From an uncultured Lachnospiraceae bacterium (GTDB lineage Bacteria; Bacillota; Clostridia; Lachnospirales; Lachnospiraceae), in contig CAMWLG010000015.1 of assembly GCA_947175035.1 (NCBI GenBank), positions 1 to 52,913 of the forward strand: 52,913 bases of DNA. Reading direction: 5' to 3'. Positions 36,565 through 44,233 of this stretch are shown here, piece by piece; position 1 is the first letter of the stretch; every line of letters begins with the position of its first letter. The notes below the pieces were generated by a model. It ran no database searches, was not told the DNA's origin, and saw nothing but the letters and a program-made list of their open reading frames with translations. Position numbers and translations under genes: made by a program.

Positions 36565-37710
36565 CTAATTTTGTTCTGTCTGCTCAACACATGTGGCCAT
36601 CCGCTTTTCCAGCTTCTCGTACAGCTCGCTTTTGGAATACGAATACTCCACCAACCGCCCTCCGTAGGACGCCAGCACGGACATCACCTCGTCTCGAACC
36701 GGCTTCTGCAGCCCCGTTTGCCAGTCGTCCCCGTGAACCACATAATCCGGACGGTATTTCTCCAAATTCTCCCGATAGCTCAAAGTGCTCTGCTCCACCA
36801 CCTTATGCACTCCCACGATATTCTCAAACAAAAGTCTTCTCTCTGAGCAGGGCAGCAGCAAAGGACGCTTATAGCCCGCCACCGCGTCATCCGATAGGAC
36901 GCCGACCACCACTTTGCCCAAATGTCTGGCTTTCCTGATAATCTCTATATGGCCGCCATGCACCATGTCCGTGGCAAAACACATATATACTGTGCGGTTC
37001 TCCACCTCATTCAAATGTGCCGAGACCACCGCCAGGTCTTCAGGCGTGTCAATCTCACCACACAGGGCGTTCCTGACATCCAGCGGCATAATGACGCATC
37101 TGCCAGACACCTCGTTAAACGCATTCTCCGCATAGCACTTTTGATTGCCTGAGCTGCAGAAATCCACAATCCGATCCAACCACACGCTCCAATCATCTCG
37201 TTTCAACAGATACAAGGGCTGCGCCGCCATGGCATCATTGAAAAATTCAATGCCGACCTTGACAATGCGTCCGTCCCGTATCACCGCCTTAAAATCCTTC
37301 TCGGGCAAAGGCAATGTCGAACTGACCGCCATACAGCTCGTCTCGCTCGCCACCAAGGCCTCCAACACGCTATACTCAAACACAAGGTCACCGTGCATCA
37401 GGAGGATGTCATCATCCAAATACTCCCTGGCGCAATAGATGGAATAGATATAATTCGTCTCCCTGTACAGAGGGTTTTTGACATAAGTGATATGAATGGG
37501 CAGCTCCAGGCTCCTGCAATAGTTGGTCAAAACATTGTCAAATAATCCTGTTGTCATCACCACCTCGGTAATCCCTATGTCCGCCAGCATTTTGAGCTGT
37601 CTGCCAAGAATAGTCTCCGTGCCGGAAATCTCTGTCATGCATTTGGGATGTTCCGAAGTCAGGACTCCCATGCGTGTGCCTGTACCAGAATTTAATATCA
37701 GCGCTTTCAT
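36565..37710 (-). CDS. Nucleotidyltransferase-cytidylyltransferase fusion
   Basis: 381 residues in two domains with unrelated folds. Residues 1 to about 230 are a LicC/PntC-type NTP transferase: MKALILNSGTGTRMGVLTSEHPKCM (nucleotide loop with Lys23), LLMHGDLVFE (metal Asp) and GEIDTPEDLAVV (218-229). Residues about 238-372 are a TagD-like cytidylyltransferase with HGGH (251-254) and HGDDW (326-330), paralogous to the domain fused to PEP mutase in this operon. One domain probably makes the CMP ester of the phosphonate and the other a second CDP- or NDP-precursor; which is which cannot be read. The ATG has GGGAG about 9 bases upstream. Confidence 0.88.
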   Translation of the reverse strand: MKALILNSGTGTRMGVLTSEHPKCMTEISGTETILGRQLKMLADIGITEVVMTTGLFDNVLTNYCRSLELPIHITYVKNPLYRETNYIYSIYCAREYLDDDILLMHGDLVFEYSVLEALVASETSCMAVSSTLPLPEKDFKAVIRDGRIVKVGIEFFNDAMAAQPLYLLKRDDWSVWLDRIVDFCSSGNQKCYAENAFNEVSGRCVIMPLDVRNALCGEIDTPEDLAVVSAHLNEVENRTVYMCFATDMVHGGHIEIIRKARHLGKVVVGVLSDDAVAGYKRPLLLPCSERRLLFENIVGVHKVVEQSTLSYRENLEKYRPDYVVHGDDWQTGLQKPVRDEVMSVLASYGGRLVEYSYSKSELYEKLEKRMATCVEQTEQN

Positions 37711-37758
37711 TGCTATCGTCTCCCTTTCCTAGTGCCATGTACCCCAGCGTACATGACT

Positions 37759-38601
37759 CTAAAACTCGTAATAGGACACCGGAGCATGGGGCTCCCGCTC
37801 CTCCTCGGGCGGCAGTTCCATATAATTGCCATAGATATACTTCAATATACGGTCGTAATCCCTGGTGCCGCGGAATGTCTGCCCCTCGAATTCATAATCA
37901 GTCAGATCCGTGAACCAATTCTTCTCCATACCAAAAAGAGTTCTCAGGGAATTCTTGGTGTATAATTTCCCAATCGAAGGAAAAAGCAGTATGCGTACCC
38001 TGTTCGGCGAGGTATTCTGGCTTTTCCGTTCCATTTTCTTGGTTCGGTCATAGACAAAATCCTTGGGAATATGAGACAACAATTTATAAAACCCGCGCCT
38101 GATGGCATTTGTGTCACTGACCCTGCCCACCTCAGACCATAGAATCTTTCTTAAGCAAAAGCAGTAAAAATCCTGTAATATCTGCCCTGGCAGCGACAGG
38201 GGAATATCATCCATCGGGAAGATATCGATAAATACACCCGTCTTTGTCTTCAAATGCTCTTGCCCCGCCCGCACAAAGGTTGTCCCCGTCCTGCGAAGCT
38301 TCCCATAACCCCATCTGTACTCAGGATCCGTGTCGTGATCCTGAAAAAAACAGATATCCGGATCTAACTGATCCGCCACTTTCTTAAACTTCTCATAGTC
38401 CTCCCGAAGCATGGCGATATCCGCGTCATCATCCCAGGGAATATACCCCTTATGCCGCACGGCACCAAGCAGGGTTCCACAGAAAATAGAATAATTAATG
38501 TGGTTCGCCCGACAGACCCTGTCCAGCTCTGATACCATTCCCAATTGCAATAATTGCATTCTCCGAAACTCTTCCAGGGTCAAATTCTTCACTTCCGCCA
38601 T
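37759..38601 (-). CDS. LicD-family phosphotransferase
   Basis: 280 residues. The LicD signature is YSIFCGTLLGAVRHKGYIPWDDDADIAML...DYEKF. LicD enzymes transfer phosphocholine, or similar units, from a CDP-activated donor to a surface glycan. Here no choline genes are present, so the likely donor is the CMP-activated phosphonate made in this operon. An upstream in-frame start at 38653-38655 exists, but the ATG at 38599-38601 has AGGAG 6 bases upstream and gives the usual N-terminus. Located between the nucleotidyltransferase fusion and the YidC-TagF fusion. Confidence 0.9.
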   Translation of the reverse strand: MAEVKNLTLEEFRRMQLLQLGMVSELDRVCRANHINYSIFCGTLLGAVRHKGYIPWDDDADIAMLREDYEKFKKVADQLDPDICFFQDHDTDPEYRWGYGKLRRTGTTFVRAGQEHLKTKTGVFIDIFPMDDIPLSLPGQILQDFYCFCLRKILWSEVGRVSDTNAIRRGFYKLLSHIPKDFVYDRTKKMERKSQNTSPNRVRILLFPSIGKLYTKNSLRTLFGMEKNWFTDLTDYEFEGQTFRGTRDYDRILKYIYGNYMELPPEEEREPHAPVSYYEF

Positions 38602-38661
38602 GTTTGCTCCTATCCGTGTGCAGACAACGCGCACCTTCTCTTTGGTCTGTAGCATGAATCA

Positions 38662-40761
38662 CTACATATATCTCATGTAGTCCTCCTTGTTGTCCTCCAC
38701 CCGCTTCACAGCATCCAAAATATACTTGGCACCTATTTCACCGGTATCTCCGATATGGAAAAGCTCCGCCTCCCGCACGGTCTTGATCCTGTCCTCATAG
38801 GCATGACGGGCGTCAAGCAGCTCCTCTATCACCTCGTTCACATGCGACAGTTCCCCCACATCGATGGATTTGCCCACTGTATTCCTGATGGCAATGTCAA
38901 AGGGCTCAACATCTACTTTCTTCCATTCAGGATTCATCACCTTCATGGGGGTGTTGATGGATAATGTGGGTTTCAAGGTTGCAAAGGAATACTCAAAACC
39001 GATACTTGACCAATCCGTAATCACCAGATCGGCCTTATACACCGTATCCGTGGACGAGAAATCCTTCTGGAAAGTCACGTTCTCATACTTGCTATACATC
39101 TCCTCCAAGGCCAGAATCCTGTCCATGGCATACCTTAAATACTGGGGATGAGGACGCACGATGATGCGGTAATCCGTCTTCACCAGCTCGTCCAACAGTT
39201 CCTCGATACAAATATCCAGTATGTTATCCTCCTGCCATGAGGGCGCTACCAGAATCATCCTGGTCTCTGAAACAGTCTTTGGCATGTTGTTATAGTCCCT
39301 GATCATATTATCCAACAGCCCCGACCCCCAATGGACGATGGTTTTAGGTTTCGCACCATACAGTTGCTCAATTGCCCGAACCTCCTTTTCCGCCCTTGGT
39401 CCCGGGGAAAAGTAGGTGTCAAAGTAATTGACCGCTCCCGTTCTCAGGGTCAGATTGGAGCTGTTAATGCTGTGGGGAACATAGATGTACTCGATGTCCT
39501 TCCTCACCAGGGAGCGTTTGATATGATATTTCTCCAAATCCGGAGTCGTCATCACCACCACATTGGCATCCATTTTCATCATAAAAGAAATAATGCGCTT
39601 ATCCCCGATATAGTATACCCGGAAGCGTTCGCCGGCAAGTTCAAAGACCTTATCTTGTGGGTCGTTGGTGATATAGTCAATGGTCAAATCGGAATGTTCC
39701 ATGATGTATTCGATAATATTCTGATAATATTTATAAAAGCCGTTTTTTTCTGAATAGAAAACTAACTGCTTGTTGCGCAGCCGATAAAAGGTCTTGTAAT
39801 CCTGCCGCTCTCTCCCGCGGTAAGGATCCCTGGCAAACCAGTTCTTCCGCTCCTTCGGTCTTCGGGCAGCCGCCTTGCTCAGTGCTGTCCTGCTGCTCTC
39901 CAACAATTCATAGTCAATAAATTTGTGCGGGTTGATGATAAAATTCAGGAACACGAGCTGTAGAATTGCAAACACATTTCCCGCCATCCAATATAAGCCT
40001 ACCCCCGCCGGCACAAAGAATCCCAGATACAAAGACAAACCGACAGACAAGAGCATAGTGGAAATCTTATTAAACTTCCCCTGTTCCGACTGCAGGACAT
40101 TGATCCTGTTTTGCACCACGCACAAAAGCCACGCACAAAACGCGGCCAACAATGGGACAAGCAGCAATCTCCCGCCTGTCTGGGATGGTATCTCCGCCAG
40201 ATTAATCCCGAGAAACCCCATATCAAATCCCTGAATCGAGACAACCGCCTCTGCTCCCAAAAGGGAAGACAATTCTTCTATATACTCGCCCTTTCCTATG
40301 GCGTCCGCCAGAAGGATTTGGATGGAGCTCACCTCGGTGCTGATTCCCGAAAGAGAAGAAAACCGATCCACCACTTCTGTCAGGTTTTGCGCAGGCAGCC
40401 TCAAGATATGCTGCAGCGGATTATAAATTACGTTGATGACACCCATCAGCAGTACAATCTGAATGAATAGCGGAATCAGCCCCAACATTGGGTGATAATT
40501 GTATTGCTGATACAGTTTTAACTGTTCTTCACTGATCGCATCCTGGTCACCAAAATGGTTCGCCTTGACCAGATTCAAATGGGGCTGTATCTTCACCATT
40601 TTAATAGAATTCAGATGCACCAGAATGGAAATGGGCAATAAAATGATTTTGGTCAGGAAAGTAAAGAAAATGATGGCAACGCCATAATTAGGAATCAAAC
40701 CATAACAGAAGGCCATCACATATCCCAAAATACTTCCCAAAAAATTGACTATGGTATCCAT
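38662..40761 (-). CDS. YidC/Oxa1 insertase domain fused to a TagF-like CDP-glycerol phosphotransferase
   Basis: 699 residues with two parts. Residues 1 to about 280 form a five-helix YidC/Oxa1-type membrane domain: IPNYGVAIIFFTFLTKIILLPISI (Lys38 in the place of the conserved groove Arg), the cytoplasmic hairpin KIQPHLNLVKANHFGDQ and the end PAGVGLYWMAGNVFAILQLVF. Residues about 330-690 form a TagF/TagB-type glycerophosphotransferase: VPHSINSSNL, VAPSWQEDN, IVRPHPQYLRY (536-539 is RPHP) and TDWSSIGFEYSF (582-593). TagF enzymes polymerise polyol phosphate from CDP-polyol. Here the usual amphipathic membrane anchor is replaced by a full insertase fold. It could hold the polymerase at the membrane, guide the lipid-linked polymer, or insert the small protein encoded just upstream. 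Function is inference; the architecture is clear. Confidence 0.9.
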   Translation of the reverse strand: MDTIVNFLGSILGYVMAFCYGLIPNYGVAIIFFTFLTKIILLPISILVHLNSIKMVKIQPHLNLVKANHFGDQDAISEEQLKLYQQYNYHPMLGLIPLFIQIVLLMGVINVIYNPLQHILRLPAQNLTEVVDRFSSLSGISTEVSSIQILLADAIGKGEYIEELSSLLGAEAVVSIQGFDMGFLGINLAEIPSQTGGRLLLVPLLAAFCAWLLCVVQNRINVLQSEQGKFNKISTMLLSVGLSLYLGFFVPAGVGLYWMAGNVFAILQLVFLNFIINPHKFIDYELLESSRTALSKAAARRPKERKNWFARDPYRGRERQDYKTFYRLRNKQLVFYSEKNGFYKYYQNIIEYIMEHSDLTIDYITNDPQDKVFELAGERFRVYYIGDKRIISFMMKMDANVVVMTTPDLEKYHIKRSLVRKDIEYIYVPHSINSSNLTLRTGAVNYFDTYFSPGPRAEKEVRAIEQLYGAKPKTIVHWGSGLLDNMIRDYNNMPKTVSETRMILVAPSWQEDNILDICIEELLDELVKTDYRIIVRPHPQYLRYAMDRILALEEMYSKYENVTFQKDFSSTDTVYKADLVITDWSSIGFEYSFATLKPTLSINTPMKVMNPEWKKVDVEPFDIAIRNTVGKSIDVGELSHVNEVIEELLDARHAYEDRIKTVREAELFHIGDTGEIGAKYILDAVKRVEDNKEDYMRYM

Positions 40762-40769
40762 ATGTCCAC

Positions 40770-41045
40770 CTATTCACTTTTGCGGTCTGCCTGCGCAAGC
40801 TTTTCCGCTTTTTTCTGAGTCCGCTTCGCTACCTGCCCGTAATACCATTTGCTCCACGCGGCCTTAATCTTGTGCCTGAATATCGTCAGCGCGGCACCGA
40901 CAGCGATGAACACACCCGCAATCCCCTGAATAACATAGGTGACGGTTGACGGGTCAATATACGCATGTGCATGTATTGTAAACACCACAAAAAAACAACC
41001 GGAAAAATACAAAAATCGCAATATCTGAAACACCTTTACTTTCAT
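40770..41045 (-). CDS. Small membrane protein at the head of the glycopolymer operon
   Basis: 91 residues. A signal-like hydrophobic N-terminus ends ...HAHA, followed by YIDPSTVTYVIQGIAGVFIAVGAALTIF as a second hydrophobic helix, then a positively charged cytoplasmic tail (RHKIKAAWSKWYYGQVAKRTQKK). I recognise no characterised family. The frame is open 20 codons further upstream, but the ATG at 41043-41045 has GGAG 9 bases before it. It lies 8 bases before the YidC-TagF gene, so it may be a subunit or substrate of that protein. Confidence 0.72.
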   Translation of the reverse strand: MKVKVFQILRFLYFSGCFFVVFTIHAHAYIDPSTVTYVIQGIAGVFIAVGAALTIFRHKIKAAWSKWYYGQVAKRTQKKAEKLAQADRKSE

Positions 41046-41112
41046 ACCATACCTCTCCTTTTTCAAAACCTGCCCTCTAAAATAAACATATATAACAGTC
41101 CGCATGTTACTT

Positions 41113-41121
41113 ATTATAGCA
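41113..41121 (-). promoter_or_regulatory. Extended -10 promoter of the glycopolymer operon
   Basis: On the minus strand TGCTATAAT (41113-41121) is a perfect extended -10 element; the -35 region has no clear match, which extended -10 promoters tolerate. The leader to the first gene would be about 60 bases. It lies between the tRNA-Glu terminator and the operon, so the operon starts here. Confidence 0.6.
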
Positions 41122-41157
41122 TGACTCTATCTGTATTTCTACATTTTTTTGAAATCA

Positions 41158-41193
41158 CAAAAAAAGCATTGAAAACCTTAAATTTCCAATACT
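41158..41193 (-). terminator. Terminator of tRNA-Glu
   Basis: On the minus strand an 11-bp stem with two wobbles (arms 41183-41193 and 41165-41175) and a 7-base loop is followed by seven T residues. Confidence 0.75.
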
Positions 41194-41225
41194 TTCTCAG
41201 GGTTGGGCTATTCTATTGAATAGAG

Positions 41226-41297
41226 CAGCTGATAGGGGAATCGAACCCCTGTTTCCGCCGTGAGAGGGCGGCGTCTTAACCGCTTGACCAATCAGCC
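41226..41297 (-). tRNA. tRNA-Glu (CTC anticodon)
   Basis: The minus strand folds as a cloverleaf. The acceptor stem is GGCTGAT with ATCAGCT (the first pair is a G-T wobble). The D arm has GGTCAAGCGGTTAAGAC. The anticodon stem is CCGCC/GGCGG with loop CTCTCAC, anticodon CTC, which reads GAG. The T arm is GGGGTTCGATTCCCC. The 3' CCA is not encoded. A promoter lies upstream and a terminator downstream. Confidence 0.95.
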
Positions 41298-41330
41298 ATT
41301 CGCAGCTTGCTTCAACTGCGGTACTTGCTT

Positions 41331-41359
41331 AATATACTACAGATAATCATAAATTGCAA
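41331..41359 (-). promoter_or_regulatory. Promoter of tRNA-Glu
   Basis: On the minus strand TTGCAA (41354-41359) and TATATT (41331-41336) are separated by exactly 17 bases, about 34 bases before the mature tRNA 5' end. Confidence 0.65.
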
Positions 41360-41434
41360 GCATTTTTTTAATGTTAATCTTTTTTGTCGCAAACTTTAAA
41401 TTGTCAGAATTTTCTCATAATTTATTTGGATGCC

Positions 41435-42070
41435 CTATTTAAAAAATTCATGCCCTCCATACTCAAACAGATAGGTCAAATTGCTGTCAAACCAATTGAC
41501 CTTTCCGTCGTCCGCATACTTGCGCGCCACAAAGTAAAGCGCTCCGTCAGAGATATCCTCCCCCTCCAGGGCGCGCTCTACCGCCTCGTCGGTCTCCTCG
41601 CTGACCTGCACCTCCCAGATGCGCCCGTTTGACACCGGCGAGAATTGGCATACCCCCTTCTCCTCCTGAAACACTACATCCTTCACACTGTTCGGAAATT
41701 TCTCGCTATCCACCCGGTTTAATACCACGTTCGCCACAAGCAGTCTCCCCTCCACGTCCTGATTGCCGGCCTCCGCCTCCACGATGCGGGACAGGATGTC
41801 CAGATCCTCACTCCCCAGGTGATAACCATCACCGTGATAACTATCACTCCGTTCCAACAACCGCACGTCCACCACCCGCTGGCCGGAGACCGCCGTATCC
41901 ATGATGCCCATGCATTTGTCACCGCGGTCCGACAACAGGCGCTCGTCCAACTGAATCTCCCTGAGCGGTGCGGCAGCCTGTCTGTTTTGTACAATGCCTT
42001 TCACACAGATTGTCCCGAAAAAGAATATCAAGTTTAACATGAGAAGCATACCCAAGGCTTTTTTATACAT
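41435..42070 (-). CDS. Secreted cell-wall hydrolase, SleB/CwlJ type
   Basis: 211 residues. An N-terminal signal anchor (ALGMLLMLNLIFFFGTICVKG) is followed by a linker, then a Hydrolase_2 (SleB/CwlJ) domain from about residue 85: LDILSRIVEAEAGNQDVEGRLLVANVVLNRVDS, with the catalytic Glu in EAEAG, and CQFSPVSNGRIW. The family cleaves peptidoglycan, either spore cortex or vegetative wall; length and a single domain do not decide which. The ATG has GGAGGAA about 6 bases upstream. It is transcribed away from the AP2-like gene. Confidence 0.88.
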   Translation of the reverse strand: MYKKALGMLLMLNLIFFFGTICVKGIVQNRQAAAPLREIQLDERLLSDRGDKCMGIMDTAVSGQRVVDVRLLERSDSYHGDGYHLGSEDLDILSRIVEAEAGNQDVEGRLLVANVVLNRVDSEKFPNSVKDVVFQEEKGVCQFSPVSNGRIWEVQVSEETDEAVERALEGEDISDGALYFVARKYADDGKVNWFDSNLTYLFEYGGHEFFK

Positions 42071-42103
42071 AAATTTTTCCTCCGATAAACATGTGTATGC
42101 AGC

Positions 42104-42133
42104 TTGTCAGCTTTTTATGATTCATGTTATACT
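42104..42133 (+). promoter_or_regulatory. Promoter giving a probably leaderless AP2-like transcript
   Basis: TTGTCA (42104-42109) and TATACT (42128-42133) are spaced 18 bases apart. The expected start of transcription, about 7 bases after the -10, falls on the A of the ATG at 42140. There is no Shine-Dalgarno sequence before that ATG. Confidence 0.5.
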
Positions 42134-42139
42134 CTTTTT

Positions 42140-42973
42140 ATGAAAAAATATTCATCCGACGACAATACACGACAAAATATCCATTTAGAGGGCGTCTATC
42201 CCGCATATAAAAAGGACGGAAGTCCTTATTTTCGTGCGTCCCTGACCTACAAACGCAAACACATCAGCCTAGGGAGCTTTTCCACCCCGCAGTCCGCCCA
42301 TCAGGCGTATCTGGAGGGAATGCGGCTTCTGAGAGAACCCGGGCTTGGGCTGCTTCATTATCACGAGAACTCCCCCCTTCCCTTTGAAAAGTGGGTCTGT
42401 CTGCTCAATTTCCGGGATAACGGCATCTACTTTGGCACGCCGATCTACATAGGACAGAAGCTTTTCTATTATCATTTAAGCCCTGTAAAAAGTCTGAAAT
42501 TCGATATGGATGACTTATTCTACTTTTCCTCCCGCAAAATCATGTGCCGGGGCAATCACTATTTCGTGGCCGACTATGGCATGCAGGTAAACCTTGCCTC
42601 CCGCTATGGCATCAAAAATTACGCGGTGGAGGGCAGGGATTTTCGCTTTATCAACGGGGATTCCACGGATTTTCGCAGAGAGAATCTGGAGATTTGGAAT
42701 ACATATCACGGTGTCCGCCGCACGCAAAAAAACGGACAGTACCTATATACTGTCCGCATTCATATCCGAAGTAGTCTGTTAGTGGGGCGCTACAGCTCCG
42801 AGGAGGAGGCTGCGATCGCGTATAACAAGGCGATTGATATCCTGCACCAAAACGGTATCAGCAAGAATTATGTCCCAAACTATATCGAGGGAATGTCCCC
42901 CAGCCGCTATGCCGATATCTACACCAATGTCCGGATTTCACCCGGAATCCTTAATTTTCATCCCAACAGTTAA
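42140..42973 (+). CDS. Double AP2-like DNA-binding protein with an HNH-endonuclease-like centre
   Basis: 277 residues, one of only two genes on the plus strand. Two AP2/ERF-like modules flank a central region: residues about 18-65 (GVYPAYKKDGSPYFRASLTYKRKHISLGSF..., SAHQAYLEG) and about 190-236 (GVRRTQKNGQYLYTVRIHIRSSLLVGRYSSEEEAAIAYNKAI). Between them, INGDSTDFRRENLEIW (171-186) looks like the C-terminal part of an HNH homing endonuclease, but the expected catalytic His pair is not clear. It may be a domesticated homing endonuclease now acting as a DNA-binding protein. A TTG start 12 codons upstream is open; I chose ATG 42140. Convergent with the GH25 gene. Confidence 0.75.
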   Translation: MKKYSSDDNTRQNIHLEGVYPAYKKDGSPYFRASLTYKRKHISLGSFSTPQSAHQAYLEGMRLLREPGLGLLHYHENSPLPFEKWVCLLNFRDNGIYFGTPIYIGQKLFYYHLSPVKSLKFDMDDLFYFSSRKIMCRGNHYFVADYGMQVNLASRYGIKNYAVEGRDFRFINGDSTDFRRENLEIWNTYHGVRRTQKNGQYLYTVRIHIRSSLLVGRYSSEEEAAIAYNKAIDILHQNGISKNYVPNYIEGMSPSRYADIYTNVRISPGILNFHPNS

Positions 42974-42989
42974 GCCACAGGCCAAACCG

Positions 42990-44132
42990 CTATTTCTCCG
43001 CATAGTCGATAAAACTCACATTCAGGTTGGTGTATCCTACGATACCGTCCACCGAGGCAGTCTGCGTATACTGCCACATGGTAAACCGGTAGGGGTAATC
43101 CGGCACATCCTGAAGCTGTGAGAGCCACACGTCATAGGCTGTCAGCTTGGACATGTCAATCTCCTTGACCAGCCATTCCTTATTCCCGTAGATCATCGCC
43201 TTAAATCCCTGCGCCGCCACCGTGTCCAGGAAGGTCTTGGCAATCTCTGTCTTCTCCGCTTTGCTCAAAACCTCGATACGGGCGGTGTCATTCTCCACAA
43301 ACCCCATATCAAAGGCAATCGGGTAACTGAGCTGATACTCGCCCACGGCCTCCAACACCGCCGCGGCCTCCTCCTCAGCCTCCTCCACGGTGACTGCCTG
43401 GGACGAGAAGTAAACACCCACCTGTAATCCGGCGTCCGTAGCACGCTTAAGATTGTCCGAGAAATTGCTGTCCTCCACCAACTGCCCGCTCCCATAACCT
43501 CTGGCGCCGGCGCGAATCATGACAAAGTCTATTCCTGCCTTTTTTAATTTTAAGAAATCCACATAATCCTGATATTTGGAAATATCGGCCCCCACATAGG
43601 AAACCTGCCGCCCTTCCACATAATATTTCATCAGATTGGACTGGCACACAAGCTTGGTAAAATCATATTCATGCTTTGGAAGATAAGGGCTGATCAATAC
43701 CCACTCCTCCTTGCCCTCACGATTCACCACCATGGTGTGCTTGCCGTCCGTGGACGGGTCATTCTCCGGCTCTGTCGCGCCTTGCCCGGCGCCGCTCTCC
43801 TTCTCACCGGAAGCGCTCTCTGTCTCCTCAGGAACACTCTCCGTTTTGGGTGGATACTTATCCCAGAAGTCAAAATCCTCCGGCGAACGGGTACTTCCCG
43901 AAACCAGTTTGTCCGTATCCGGGTATGTACTACCCTGGCTCTGCTCCACGGAAGCCTCCATGGTGGCGTTGGCGCTTGAGTTGGCGTCGGCATGGGAACG
44001 CCTCCCCTGATTATTCATCATAAGCACCACCACCAGAATCGCTCCCACAAAAAGGGTGACTGCTATGATGGCAGACAACACCGTGGGGGTCATACCACTG
44101 TTATTCTCTTCAAATTCATCCGGCAAACGCAT
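42990..44132 (-). CDS. Membrane-anchored GH25-fold protein with an altered active site
   Basis: 380 residues: a short cytoplasmic N-terminus, one membrane helix (about 16-38, TVLSAIIAVTLFVGAILVVVLMM), a Ser/Thr/Glu-rich linker to about 135, and a GH25 muramidase-like domain from about 178 (VSYVGADISKYQDYVDFLKLKKAGIDFVMIRAGARGYGSG). GH25 enzymes need Asp and Glu in a D-x-E motif on strand 4; here that site reads YPIAFDMGF (Asp275, Gly277), so the acid Glu is absent. It may be a wall-binding or regulatory pseudoenzyme, or use Glu280 instead. The upstream frame start at 44153 was rejected; ATG 44130-44132 has AGGAGG 7 bases upstream. Confidence 0.87.
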   Translation of the reverse strand: MRLPDEFEENNSGMTPTVLSAIIAVTLFVGAILVVVLMMNNQGRRSHADANSSANATMEASVEQSQGSTYPDTDKLVSGSTRSPEDFDFWDKYPPKTESVPEETESASGEKESGAGQGATEPENDPSTDGKHTMVVNREGKEEWVLISPYLPKHEYDFTKLVCQSNLMKYYVEGRQVSYVGADISKYQDYVDFLKLKKAGIDFVMIRAGARGYGSGQLVEDSNFSDNLKRATDAGLQVGVYFSSQAVTVEEAEEEAAAVLEAVGEYQLSYPIAFDMGFVENDTARIEVLSKAEKTEIAKTFLDTVAAQGFKAMIYGNKEWLVKEIDMSKLTAYDVWLSQLQDVPDYPYRFTMWQYTQTASVDGIVGYTNLNVSFIDYAEK

Positions 44133-44168
44133 CTGCCGCCCTCCTTTTTGCATAAAATCACATCTGAT

Positions 44169-44177
44169 ATTATATCA
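44169..44177 (-). promoter_or_regulatory. Possible extended -10 promoter of the GH25-fold gene
   Basis: On the minus strand TGATATAAT is an extended -10 about 37 bases before the start codon; no good -35 is seen. No strong terminator separates it from rnfB upstream. Confidence 0.4.
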
Positions 44178-44233
44178 TGGTTTCCATTAAATCACGTATG
44201 CTATTTTTTGTCAGAAAACCTTGCAGTTCAAGC

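Noticed and set aside
42034..42139. Start of the AP2-like gene at the TTG of 42104
   Set aside because: This TTG coincides with the -35 box of the likely promoter and would need an upstream transcript. ATG 42140 is preferred, though the choice is not proved.
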